Shown: in pieces, positions 49,862 to 59,650 of the stretch
How positions within the stretch are numbered: position 1 is the stretch's first letter
Layout: each line of letters starts with the position of its first letter
Assembly (NCBI GenBank): GCA_964036315.1
Contig: OZ038509.1
Coordinates: 33,513,999 to 33,577,998 of the forward strand
Source of the DNA: Acanthosepion esculentum
Taxonomy: Eukaryota; Mollusca; Cephalopoda; Sepiida; Sepiidae
Reading direction: 5' to 3'
DNA length: 64,000 nt
Notes under the pieces: generated by a model
What the model was told of the DNA's origin: nothing
The model's input: only the letters and a program-made list of their open reading frames with translations
Databases searched by the model: none
Translations under genes and position numbers: made by a program

Positions 49862-50879
49862 CGACTTGTGAAATATATCAACTATAATACTTAGTTTAAA
49901 AGCCTGTTTTGTAAATTTAGATCCCATTTGTCCCTTTGTATTTATTCTACACAGAAAAATGTAATTTGGTGCCTAGACAAGATTTTCTTTGACAACATGA
50001 GACATTATTACGATAATCCAAAGGTGAAAAAAATTGAAGTTAGATCTACCTCAGCCCCCGAGAAAAACTTCTGTTTTTGGTATGATTTAAAGATAATTCT
50101 TTTACAGGACTTGCTGAAACATAGACACACTTTTCCCGCGCAGTGACGACTTGATCCCCTCGTTCATTGGTGCGTCATCAAAAAAGGGCCGGTCAGCGAT
50201 TTTGCCGCAGGACATCTGACCTTAAGTTTCATCTTTGTTTGGAATCGGAAGTTTTCACATGCAAGCTTTTCTGTAAATCTCCAGACTTTCGCTTCATGTA
50301 AGACAATGTCTAGACAACGTGTGAAATATCGAAATTCCTCGAAGCTGTCGCCTAATCAAAACGAGAATCGTTCTTTTATGAAGGAATACACAATTTTTAT
50401 GAAAACTCATAGCTACAGAACATATCTAAATAATTAAACTTGATATGATTTTATATAAAGAGATGGTTTAAAACAGCATCGGGAAATCTTTACTTCTATC
50501 TATCCTAAGCTAATCAGTTTTGCGTAAGTTGCGATTTACGGCCGTGAATTCAAATCCTTTGTCTTTTGGAGCCATAAATATCGTCAGAAATTTGCTGAAA
50601 GACACTCGACAGCAGAAACATATGCAGTTGAATATAAAGATCGATATAAAATCAGCTAACGGCAGAAATGAGAATTGTCTATGACAAAATGTCAGGCATT
50701 TTGATCTTGTATTGTTCTTGTAATCAATAAAAGATTTGAGTGCAATTTTACTGTCTATATTCTCTATAATATAATAAAGCCTTGAGATATTCCAGCCAAG
50801 TTTGTTATTTTATGTGTTTCAAAGCACCGTATTTGTTTAGATTTTCTCGAAAATAATTGCAACATTATTTATTACAGAG
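49862..50879. other. AT-rich sequence, nothing recognised
   Basis: No pol sequence follows the gag remnant, and no other feature was recognised. Confidence 0.45.
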
Positions 50880-51232
50880 TCTGTCTATATTTCTGAAATG
50901 AGGTATTATGTACAGTATTTACATTAGTCGGACTATTGTCCACATCTTTGTCGCCATATTTGTCACAACGTTTCGGCCGTTGTACGCTCCGGCCTTCTTC
51001 AGGTGGTTGGAATTTGGAACCGAACCCTTTATTTCGATCACTGGGGTAGACTGTTCTAGTTCCACGAGCCATGTTTGATGGATGTCAGTTATCAGTTATC
51101 TCCTGCTAATTTTCCCTCTGAAAGTTCTCCACTGTCTGAACCGGGTATTGAACTCACACTTTTTGGGTCAGTCACTGGATCTAACCAACGCCTTTATCCA
51201 CTGTGCCATGTGTCCTTGAGGATTATTTATTA
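50880..51232 (-). repeat. Solo terminal repeat of a Penelope-like element (copy P3)
   Basis: Read on the reverse strand, a tRNA-like head (cacagtggataaaggcgttg; agttcaatacccgg) is followed by a middle segment (aactagaacagtctacccc) and a 3' segment with cctgaagaaggccggagcg. It ends with agtccgactaatgtaaatac and aatatagacag. It is the same unit that forms both ends of the element at 56.5-59.0 kb, here without any coding sequence. Confidence 0.8.
50962..51010 (-). ncRNA. Candidate hammerhead-ribozyme-like motif (P3)
   Basis: On the reverse strand: CTGAAGA (51002-50996), A, stem II GGCCG/CGGCC with a ten-base loop, GAAA (50974-50971), then CGTTGTGAC. ACGT can pair with itself as a minimal stem III. 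CAC before the core and GTG after it can pair as the start of stem I. The extra A before stem II and the GTT triplet in place of GTC are departures from the consensus. Confidence 0.45.
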
Positions 51233-51940
51233 CTTTTGTCATTTTATAGATAACAAAACTCTTAAAACATTGACCAAGACTGAAAGATTTTGCAAACGAG
51301 TCGTCAGGTAAATTTCTTTATAAAAGTAATTTTTGTTTCTTTCAGTGTATAAACAAGCATTAGTAATGGACTTGATCTATTTTACGTATGCATCAATAGT
51401 GCAAAAATACCTTAAGAAGAATAACATTAGAGAAGGAGAATGCAGTCATAGAGGATGAGAATACTGAGGAAAGTCCTGGAAATTAGAATAGATATTGACT
51501 TGTTTGCTTTCGACAAATCACATGCGGATACCTCTGAAACAAAAGCTACACAGCACAATAATAAAAAATAATACCAACCGTTCATACCATAAGTTTACAT
51601 GTAAGTTCCTTGAACTGGATGCATTGAGTGTCTCTTAGGGAGTGGCGCATTGTGCATCTCTGTTCATAAGCGGTGCAGTAGGGAAGCATCAGGGTCAGGC
51701 TTTGATTAGCTTGTTTCTTTTTTTTAAGGACGAGGTAAACAAGGAGACATAGGAGTCACATCCATGATATTTAAGGGGACCATCGCTCGGAGACCGTTTA
51801 AAATTTCTAACCGGGCTGCTCATCGAGGTTATGTGCTGCTTTTATTTCGTCAATTCAAAATTTTGGAGATACTTTAAACTGAATTTGAAGCAAAAAAAAT
51901 TAAACTCAACGTTTTTGTGTTTCTTTAAACTCAATATAAA
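51233..51940. other. Unassigned sequence
   Basis: No recognisable feature was found. Confidence 0.4.
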
Positions 51941-51948
51941 TTTAAATT

Positions 51949-51983
51949 TTTTAAAATCACTGATTTTTTCAGTGATTTTAAAA
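51949..51983. other. Hairpin with perfect 15-bp arms
   Basis: The arms ttttaaaatcactga (51949-51963) and its reverse complement (51969-51983) enclose five T. Function unknown. Confidence 0.7.
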
Positions 51984-52217
51984 TTCGAATGTTTAACTGT
52001 TTCCTCCGGGTACAAATCCCAATGCTGGATGTTCAAGCACCCGATGAGGGCAGATTTTCAATCCCGGGATTATCCTGATTCCCCAAAATGTATGTAGAGC
52101 AAGTGTAACCAGAATTAGTGGGAGTGGTGGTGTTTCAGACACACGGAGGGACAAACAGAATTTGCCGCTCATTTATTTCGAAGATATCGCATCACTTTCT
52201 ATGCTGCTCTCTCAGCC

Positions 52218-52256
<39 letters not shown>
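52218..52256. repeat. (AAT)n microsatellite, 5' flank of a LINE fragment
   Basis: This is a pure AAT tract directly before the LINE C-terminal fragment. Confidence 0.95.
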
Positions 52257-52721
52257 TCTATGGGACTACACAACAGAACATTCAATGCCAACCGCCCAGA
52301 CATTGTTATTAAAGATCATAAACAAAATAAGTGCCTCCTTATTGATATGGCAGTCCCTGCAGACTGCAATGTATCTTTGAAGATATTCGAAAAACTGTCA
52401 AAATACAAGGACCTTGAAATAGAAATCTCAAAAATGTGGCACATGGGAACATCAACAATTCCTGTTGTAGTTGGAGCCCTTGGTCTCGTTGGAAAAGATT
52501 CCAGTAGGCTGATTGAAGGGATCCCTGGAAGTCCATGCGTCAAAGAGATACAAAAAATTGTTCTGACAAGTACAGCCCACACTTTACGAAGGGCTTTGTC
52601 TATGTAATTATTTTTTTATTTTATTTTATTTTTTTTCAGTGGAAAGTGTCATGATGCCATTTCTAACCTTAGGTCCCTGGGCGGGACCCGGAAAGAAATG
52701 TGTAAACGCCAGATATCAAAG
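52257..52721 (+). mobile_element. LINE C-terminal and 3' UTR fragment between two (AAT)n tracts
   Basis: An open frame (52260-52607) encodes GLHNRTFNANRPDIVIKDHK, then CLLIDMAVPADCNVSLKIFE, YKDLEIEISKMWHMGTSTIP, VVVGALGLVGKDSSRLIEGI and KIVLTSTAHTLRRALSM, ending at a stop. This is the last ~110 residues of a LINE protein family common in molluscs, here unbroken. The 3' UTR contains cgggacccggaaagaaatg and runs into (AAT)n. Identical microsatellites on both sides suggest insertion into, or priming at, an AAT tract. The related copy at 14.34-14.82 kb has the same 3' tail. Confidence 0.85.
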
Positions 52722-52723
52722 GA

Positions 52724-52781
<58 letters not shown>
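52722..52781. repeat. (AAT)n microsatellite at LINE 3' end
   Basis: This is a pure AAT tract that continues the LINE 3' end. Confidence 0.95.
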
Positions 52782-53224
52782 TGATATGAGGAATACACAA
52801 AGCAAAATCACGAAACATACAAGCAAATGTTGCAAAGAACTGACAAGAGGACAAATATAAAAGCAGGGAAAACATCCGACTTGAAAGAAATATAAAAGAT
52901 AAACACGGAAGGTGGGGTAGTCATAGACTGGGAATTATGCAAATAAATGATAACAGCAAAAGATAGAAGCTCTAATTGAAAATGGCATTAAGAAATTACT
53001 ACTCACTGAGACTAAACTTTTCATATTTGGTACTCCGAAATCTTGTTATTCCATCCAGCTCTGTAGGGTATAAGAACCCCTATCAAAAATACAAGACAGA
53101 AAACATTTTAATTTTCAGGTCAAATTATCAAATTATCTATTTAACGAACTAGCATGGGTAATTAAGAGAATTTTTAGGAAATATAAAAATGTCAAATCAA
53201 ATTTGAATTTTTAATGACAAAGTT

Positions 53225-54060
53225 TTTAATCACCTTGCTTTTTAATTATGTTTGAAATACGTGGCTCCTTTTTGTTGAGAACGAGGCGCATGTCATGCCG
53301 AGCATGCAGACGATTTCGAAACTTTGTTTTGACATGAAGATTGGAAAAACGTGTTTCACAGTGATATGTTCCTACGAATGCGAAAATTAGATCAACTGCT
53401 TTCTTAGACCTGCTTCTGTTTGTGATGCTCCAAACTAATGTCATTTTCACGGTATCACAAATATTCGATGTCAATAATCGCCACGTTAAAAGGATCATCA
53501 CCATGTATGACACAGTTGAAATTGAAATGGCTTCTTGTCTTGCGGTAGTAATGCCTCAGATCAGTAAATGATCTGTTCCAACAACTTATCTAGGAATGGA
53601 AACCATGCGAAATTTCCTTTCGCAATATCATTCATCGACAGCTGACAATTTTTTTATGTACAATAACAAATGTTTGTAGAACTTCCTCGAAGGGAAATAT
53701 TCAGTTTATTTAATTGAGAAAAAATGTCTCCCAATTACGCTAACATTTGTAGAAATTCAGAAGCTTTGGGTGCAGAAGAGAGATCAAGTTTTTGCTCTGC
53801 TAAAATGAGTTTTTCACTCAACATGAAGATCAAATATGCTTTGCAAAACACGTCCACGTGACAGCCATCTTACGTCTGTACAGTACAGAAGAATCGTGCG
53901 TTCGGAATCAATACTTTCACAAAATGCTTGAAATAATCAGCGAACGTCCTGAGATTGAATTGAGACTCTTCACGCAAGCTGACAAAACGTCTTGTAAATC
54001 TTTTTGGAAAGAATTTGCTGACAATGCATATCGAAGCAGCAAGTAATGTATAAGACAAAC
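53225..54060 (-). pseudogene. hAT-type transposase remnant
   Basis: The reverse strand ends with FVGTYHCETRFSNLHVKTKF and RNRLHARHDMRLVLNKKEPR, followed by ISNIIKKQGD. This resembles the hAT C-terminal dimerisation region of SCAN-domain/ZBED-like transposases (GTYPCETxFS, KTKxRxRL, DLRLAL). Upstream, at 54.0-53.6 kb, SLREESQFNLRTFADYF, a degraded RWLSRG region, AYLIFMLSEKL and a GDIFSQLNKLNISLRG-type motif fit the preceding helical part. Numerous stops and frameshifts are present and no terminal inverted repeats were identified. Confidence 0.7.
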
Positions 54061-54308
54061 ATCACGAACTTAAACTTTCTTTTTCACTAGAGTTGCGAAT
54101 CCAGACCAATTTCCGAACAGATGTAGCCAATGACATTCCTATTCAATCCATGTTTCAAGAAATCTTTTATTTGGTCAAACATCTCCTGCGCTCTCGTGGT
54201 AGTATTCAGTGGCTCACAAAATAAAATATCTTCAGAGAAGATTCATTGGCATCGAATGACAGTAATTAATTGGATACAGTGACGATATTTTCACTGGAGC
54301 GCGTGTGA

Positions 54309-54602
54309 ACATGTATATATGTATATGTATGTCTGTGTATGCATGTATTTATGTGTATGCACGTATATATGTATGTATATATGTATGTATGTGTTTGTAT
54401 GTGTGTATGTGTTTGTATCTATGTATGCATGTATGTATATATGTGTGTGCATATGTATGTACATATGTTTGTATGTACATATGTCTGTTTGTGTGCGTAT
54501 ATGTATGTGTGTGTATATGTATGTATGTGTATATGTATGTATTTATGTGTGTTTTTATGTATGTATGTATGTGTATATGTATGTATGTGTGTATATATAT
54601 AT
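54309..54602. repeat. (TATG)n/(TGTA)n compound microsatellite, 5' flank of a LINE
   Basis: Nearly 300 bp of TATG, TGTG and TATA words. The Cys/Tyr/Val-rich open frames over it are translations of the repeat. Confidence 0.95.
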
Positions 54603-55755
54603 CAGCTGCTGCTACTGCGTTTGGACTGACCATGATCCTGAAGAAAACCAAAGTAATGTTCACTCCTACTCCTGTACCAGGAGTAGGAGTGAACCAAACA
54701 TTGAACCAAACATATTTGTCAATGACACTCGTTTAGGTGTTGTGGATACATTTGTGTACACCTTGGCAGTACTCGAGACGGATCCCTTGATGCTGAAGTA
54801 CGTACTCGAATCCAAAAGACCTTGGTTGCATTTTGAAAGTTAGAGAAACGTTTATGGTCAGACAGAGGCATCACCAGCAGTACTAAAGTGACAGTTTACC
54901 AAACTTGTGTATTGACCGCCCGGTTGTGCTCTTCGGAAGTCTGGACGATTTACCGTCATCACCTGAAATGGCTTGAGCGCTTTCATCAAAATTGTCTAAG
55001 GAGAATCCTCAAAATAAAATGGCAGTCTATGATACCAAACCCCACTGTTCTTCTCAAGGGCTGCTGTCCAAGCATAGAAAACTTACTGAATCAAAACCAG
55101 ATGAGATGGGCTGGACATGTAATGACAGTAGGTTGCCGAAGCAGCTATTTTATGGTGAGCTTGCAAATGGTAAGCGCCCCCAGTATAAGCCCCCCCCCCA
55201 AAGAATTTAAGGACTGTATGAGGAATAATTTGAAAGTGCTTAGGGTGGGGGTGGATGACTGGGAAAACCTTGCTAGTGATCATAACGAGGGGAGCAGGGC
55301 TGTTGTAGAAGGATGCAAGTCAGCAGAGGAAAAGAATTTAGCACATGCAGCACTGAAAAGGGATTTGAGGGAAGGTATTACCAGGATGGAAATGGAAGAC
55401 ATGGTTGTATCCTACTCTCAAAAGCTGGGTATGTTAATCATCTGAAATCACATAAAGGGACGACCTCACTCTGTGTTACCCTCACGACCCGGTTATATTA
55501 TATGTGCGATCTACAGTGAAGTATATGAATAGACATCTGGATTGAAGAGGCGTATGGTGGTGCACAAGGATGACCTACCACAGCAACATCTGCTTAACCC
55601 TGTGAAGACTCTGCAGCATATCTGTCATCTATGCTATAGGCCTTGCAAATCAGCTACTGGTTTGAAGACACCTTCGCAGTCATACGAGAGGAAACAATAA
55701 TTTAGATTGAATGTAGGTGCTGATGGACAAGACAGCAGTCATCTGTGAAGATGGA
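54603..55755 (+). mobile_element. LINE fragment with C-terminal zinc-finger-like segments
   Basis: The forward strand carries FGLTMILKKTKVMFTPTP (post-catalytic RT part), a frameshifted stretch, then VYQTCVLTARLCSSEVWTIY, RHHLKWLERFHQNCLRRILK, WQSMIPNPTVLLKGCCPSIE and NLLNQNQMRWAGHVM. It continues through GVDDWENLASDHNEGSRAVV and CKSAEEKNLAHAALKRDLRE to about 55430. Beyond this, LSKAGYVNHLKSHKG and, near 55.53-55.70 kb, SGLKRRMVVHKDD and ICHLCYRPCKSATGLK are remnants of C2H2-like fingers. (TATG)n microsatellites border both ends. Frameshifts make it inactive. Confidence 0.85.
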
Positions 55756-55761
55756 CAATCA

Positions 55762-55980
55762 ACATGTTTATATGTATGTATGTGTATATGTATGTATGTG
55801 TGTGTATGTATGTATGTATGTATGTACGTGTGTATATATGCATATATGCATGTATGTATGTTTATATGTATGTATGTGTGTGTGTATATGTATGTATGTA
55901 TGTACGTGTGTATATATGCATGTATGTATGTATGTGTATATGTATGTGTGTGTCCATATGTATGTGTGTGTGCATGTGTA
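55762..55980. repeat. (TGTA)n compound microsatellite, 3' flank of a LINE
   Basis: TATG and TGTA repeats of the same type as the 5' flank at 54.3-54.6 kb start right after the LINE 3' end. Confidence 0.95.
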
Positions 55981-56462
55981 CTAGCGCCTTCATCTTTAAT
56001 ATCCGTTTCTCGTCTTTTGCTTTCTCTTACCCCTTTTGTCTCGCTATTATGAAAAACTTTTGTCCTCTTCCTCCCACCCGCAAGAACTGAATGCCTTCAG
56101 GGTTCCGGCAACCACGATTAAGAACGATGATGCTTGGTCCTTGCGAAACAAAACCGAATTTGATATTCATAAACAAGAGGAAATAAAACCTGACAGGACG
56201 GAGATAATACTCTATAAAATGGGTAAGAGAAGTGGAAAATTAGAAAGATAGCCATGAAAGGGTGAATAACTAGAAGTCGACTATTGCTATCCATATTTTA
56301 CAGGATACAGCGTAGATAGCGAGAAAGATGCTAGATATTCAAGATATTTGGTTTCACTGAGCAAATAGATGAACGATACTAATACTACGATTACTAATCG
56401 TCAAGGTTTTAGAGAAAGAGAGAGAAGCAAATAAAAACAACTATTAGTAATCCTATATATTT
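55981..56462. other. Unassigned sequence
   Basis: No recognisable feature was found. Confidence 0.4.
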
Positions 56463-56544
56463 TTTGTCTATATTTCTGAGATGAGGTATTATGTACATTA
56501 TTTACATTATTCGGACTATTGTCCTCATCTTTTTCACCGTATTT

Positions 56545-56590
56545 ATTACAACGTTTCGGCCGTTGTACGCTCCGGCCTTCTTCAGGTGGT
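56545..56590 (-). ncRNA. Candidate hammerhead-ribozyme-like motif (P2)
   Basis: On the reverse strand: CTGAAGA (56585-56579), A, stem II GGCCG/CGGCC, GAAA (56557-56554), CGTTGTAAT. The core is identical to copies P1 and P3. It lies in the 3' terminal repeat, in the sense orientation of the element's own transcript. Confidence 0.45.
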
Positions 56591-56999
56591 TGGAATGTCG
56601 AACTGAACCCTTTATTTCGCTCACTGGGGTAGACTGTTCTAGTTCCACGTACCACGTACGTCTAATGGATGTCAGTTATCAGTTATCTTCTGTTAATTTT
56701 TCCCTTTGAAAGTTCTCCACTGCCTTAACCGGGTATTGAACTCACTGTCACTGGATCTAACCAACGTCTTTATCCACTGTGCCGTGTGTCCTTGAGGACA
56801 TCTGTGTATGAATTTCTGGGTATTATAAACATAATGTCTTCAGCAACCATTTTTACCAGTGCTCATATTGCAATTTTTGCTGTTATCATTTCATTATTTT
56901 ATCAGAGCTCATATTGCAACTTTGTTGTTATTATCGCTTTTCTCTGGCACTCCTTATTACTGGTTCCCATATTGTATTAATTCCTATGCTTGGTCAGCT

Positions 57000-58600
57000 C
57001 AGGAAGTTTTTGTGGCCTAGCATATGTGCTGATTCCTTAAGTTTACGAATTTTCCAATGGTGTTCCTTGTCTATGATTTCAAACTGATCTCACACAGGGC
57101 GGTGATCTCCCTTCTCTCTCCATATGTGGTCAGCCACGCCTGATTTTTCCACTTTCCCTCGGGTTACAGCTTTCTGATGTTCTTGAAGACTCACCTTATG
57201 GGGGCGGCCTGTTTCTCCTTTATATTTCTTTCCGCAGCTGCACGGGATAGCGTACACACAGTCTTTAGTCATGGTCTCCTCTACGGGGGGGTCTTACTCG
57301 AGAGAGATATCTGCGAAGTGTCATCAAGCTTTTGAAGGTTGTCCTGATGTTATATGGACCGCAGATCCTTTGTATTTTCTCTGATAACCCATTCACATAA
57401 GGCAGGCAGACTGTTTTCTGGGTGTTGTTGTCCTTCTCCTCCTCTGGTACCCGTCTATCCCAGTTTTTTGGGGCTGCTGCCATGTACCCAGGGTAGTTGT
57501 TACGTTGTAGGGTACTACTTATACTGACCAAGTCTTTATCTAATGTCTCTGGGTCGCCACTTATGACTTTTCTCGGTGTTGTAAGCAGCGGACGATCCCT
57601 TTCTTTATGCTGTATGGATGGTGGGAGTTGAAATTGAAGTACTGTCCGGTGAATGTTGGTTTACGGTATACGGATGTCTTGAACCCATGCTCTGTTCGAG
57701 ATATTAGAACATCCAGGAATGGGAGTGTGTTGTTACTCTCTTTCTCCATTGTGAACTGTATTGAAGGTCTTATTGAGTTCATATAATCCAGTAGAACCTG
57801 AACATCTTCCTGGTGTGACCAGAGTATGAAGGTGTCATCTACGTACCTTAACCATATAGTTGGCTTTAGAAATATGGATTATAATGCCATTTCCTCAAAG
57901 TATTCCATGTATATATTTGCTATTGCTGGTGATAATGGCAAGCCCATTGATAAGCTCTCATCCTGTCGATATATGTGTGATCCCATTCCGAAGTGTGTTG
58001 TTTGTGTACAGAAAGTCAACATCTCCATCAGATTATCTACTAGAATACTGGTCCGTTCTTCTAGGGATGAGTCAGAGGCCAATCTGTCTCTGACTACTGA
58101 GAGTGCCTCTTCCGTGGGTACCTTGGTGAACAAACTCACCACGTCCAGGCTCACCATCTGGTTGGATAGGATGGGAGCATCTTTGATTATTTCCACGAAG
58201 TGGGCTGAGTTTTGGACATATGAAGGAGACTTTCCGATCAATGGGTCAATTATATCAACAAGGAACCGACTCAGAGGGTGGCACACAGAGCCTTGGCAAC
58301 TAACAATCGGCCTGAGCGGAATACCGTCTTGTGAATCTTAGGGAGACAGTATATGTGAGGTAACTTGGTGTAACGCTGCGATAACTGCCTATACGTCTTA
58401 GGTGCGAAGTGATCCTTGTTCTTGATTAGTATCTGTGACAGTTTGCGTTCCGTTTTCATAGTAGGAACCTTTTTTACCTTGCTGTAGCTACCGTTGCTAA
58501 TGAGGTCGTCTAGCTTTCTTGTACAATCTGATTTGTCCATCACTACAGTCGCATTGCCTTTGTCAGCCGGTAGTATGATGATGTTTTCGTTCCTCTGTAG
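57000..58600 (-). pseudogene. Penelope-like reverse transcriptase plus GIY-YIG endonuclease, broken
   Basis: In reading order: RNENIIILPADKGNATVVMD (RT start), SQRYTKLPHIYCLPKIHK, a frameshift near 58325, HPLSRFLVDIIDPLIGKSPS-like sequence, MVSLDVVSLFTKVPTEEAL (RT motif A), GLPLSPAIANIYMEYFEE (motif B), an in-frame TAA (57877-57879), RYVDDTFILW (catalytic YVDD, 57834-57845), and TLPFLDVLISR with SVYRKPTFTGQYFN. The frame breaks after 57561, continues at 57531-57265 (NYPGYMAAAPKNWDRRVPEE), shifts again at a run of G near 57290, and ends with the GIY-YIG domain VYAIPCSCGKKYKGETGR and an HxxH-type ADHIWREKGDH. RT catalytic residues are retained but the gene is not translatable as one protein. 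Confidence 0.9.
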
Positions 58601-58745
58601 AAAAAGCGATAATAACAACAAAGTTGCAATATGAGCTCTGGTAAAAACTGATGTTAACAGCAAATATTGCAATATGAGCACTGGTAAACATGGTTGCTGA
58701 AGACATTAGGTTTATAATACCCAGAAATTCATGCACAAAGACAAA

Positions 58746-58812
58746 TGGCACAGTAGATAAAGGCGTTGGTTAGATCCAGTGACAGGATCTAAAGAGTGTG
58801 AGTTCAATACCC
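58746..58812 (+). promoter_or_regulatory. tRNA-like head with polymerase III A- and B-box-like motifs
   Basis: The A-box-like word tggcacagtagataaaggcg (58746-58765) and B-box-like word gagttcaatacc (58800-58812) are about 35 bp apart. The same pair occurs in copies P2 (reverse, about 56.72-56.78 kb) and P3 (reverse, about 51.14-51.21 kb). This suggests that the Penelope terminal repeat contains, or was captured by, a tRNA-derived SINE. Polymerase III use is inferred only from the boxes. Confidence 0.5.
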
Positions 58813-58946
58813 GGTTAAGGTAGTGGAGAACATTCAGAGGGAAAAATTAACAGGAGATAACTGATAACTGACACCCATTAAACGTGGAACTAGAACAGTC
58901 TACCCCAGTGAGCGAAATAAAGGGTTCAGTTCGACATTCCAACCAC

Positions 58947-58990
58947 CTGAAGAAGGCCGGAGCGTACAACGGCCGAAACGTTGTAACAAA
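58947..58990 (+). ncRNA. Candidate hammerhead-ribozyme-like motif (P1)
   Basis: CTGAAGA (58947-58953), A, stem II GGCCG (58955-58959) with CGGCC (58970-58974) and a ten-base loop, GAAA (58975-58978), then CGTTGTAAC. The core boxes and a perfect 5-bp stem II are present; stem III could only be the self-complementary ACGT. It lies in the upstream, inverted terminal repeat. Confidence 0.45.
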
Positions 58991-59027
58991 TATTGCGAAA
59001 AAGATGAGGATAATAGTCCGAATAATG

Positions 59028-59650
59028 TATATATATATATATATTATTTAATGCTATATTCTGTCAGGAATTAGGTGGTCATGACTCCACAGATCACTTT
59101 TCGTTATTAGCTATGAATTGCCATTAGTTTTTGCAAAAGAATCCGGACTTTTCCCATTGCCTTCTACACGTTTTGGATTTTTTTCTTCTTCTTTTAGACT
59201 GGTTGCCACCGAAGGTTAAAGAGACCACAAGGGTAGAGATCTCAGGCTACTCTGCTATTTTACCTATAGTTGGATGTAAAAAGAAACAGATTCATGCCTT
59301 ACCCAAGTGCATGAGCGCGAAAATTAAAAAATACGCATTACGTGTGAGTACTCACGTTTATCTCAGAAAGAGTATAAGCAGTAGAGATATGGTCAAGTTG
59401 ACAAAAACATTTATTGGAAATTGTATGAGAATTTGGGTTTTCATTGAAAAAGGAATGGTGCAACCATCAACCGGAGAATGTCCAAGACAGAAAAAGGCAC
59501 GAGTTTGTGATATTCTTCAATATAAACGTAGAAACTGGAGCACATCATACCGGACATATTGGTAGAAGATTAAATCGACAACGAAAGGTTAATCATTCAT
59601 CCATCATGTCCTTTTTTATATAAGGAGAGAGTAATATGGTACCTAGACTG
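59028..59650. other. Unassigned sequence with a 144-codon open frame
   Basis: A short (TA)n tract (59028-59046) is followed by sequence without recognised similarity. A forward open frame at 59131-59565 (144 codons, Lys/Arg-rich C-terminal half, including VGCKKKQIHALPKCMSAKIK) has no domain I know. It could be a chance frame or part of an unknown element. I do not call it a gene. Confidence 0.35.

Larger units (their letters stand above)
56463..59027 (-). mobile_element. Penelope-like element with inverted terminal repeats
   Basis: A reverse-strand Penelope-like retroelement. Arm one (56463-56943) and arm two (about 58601-59027) are inverted copies of about 430-480 bp. They share the core words gctcatattgcaactttg, a tRNA-like head, ctagaacagtctacccc and cctgaagaaggccggagcg. 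Between them lie RT and GIY-YIG endonuclease sequences. Arm two abuts the start of the RT domain directly, so the usual N-terminal part is missing. Penelope-like elements are known to carry terminal repeats in direct or inverted arrangement. The body has frameshifts and stops. A short (TA)n follows arm two. Confidence 0.88.

Noticed and set aside
54305..54843. Open frames rich in Cys, Tyr, Val and Met (143-174 codons), and similar frames at 55717-56090
   Set aside because: They are translations of TATG/TGTA microsatellites; all frames of the repeat stay open.
57826..58341. 171-codon forward open frame
   Set aside because: It is antisense to the Penelope-like reverse transcriptase, whose motifs (YVDD, ILPADKGNA) are unmistakable on the other strand.
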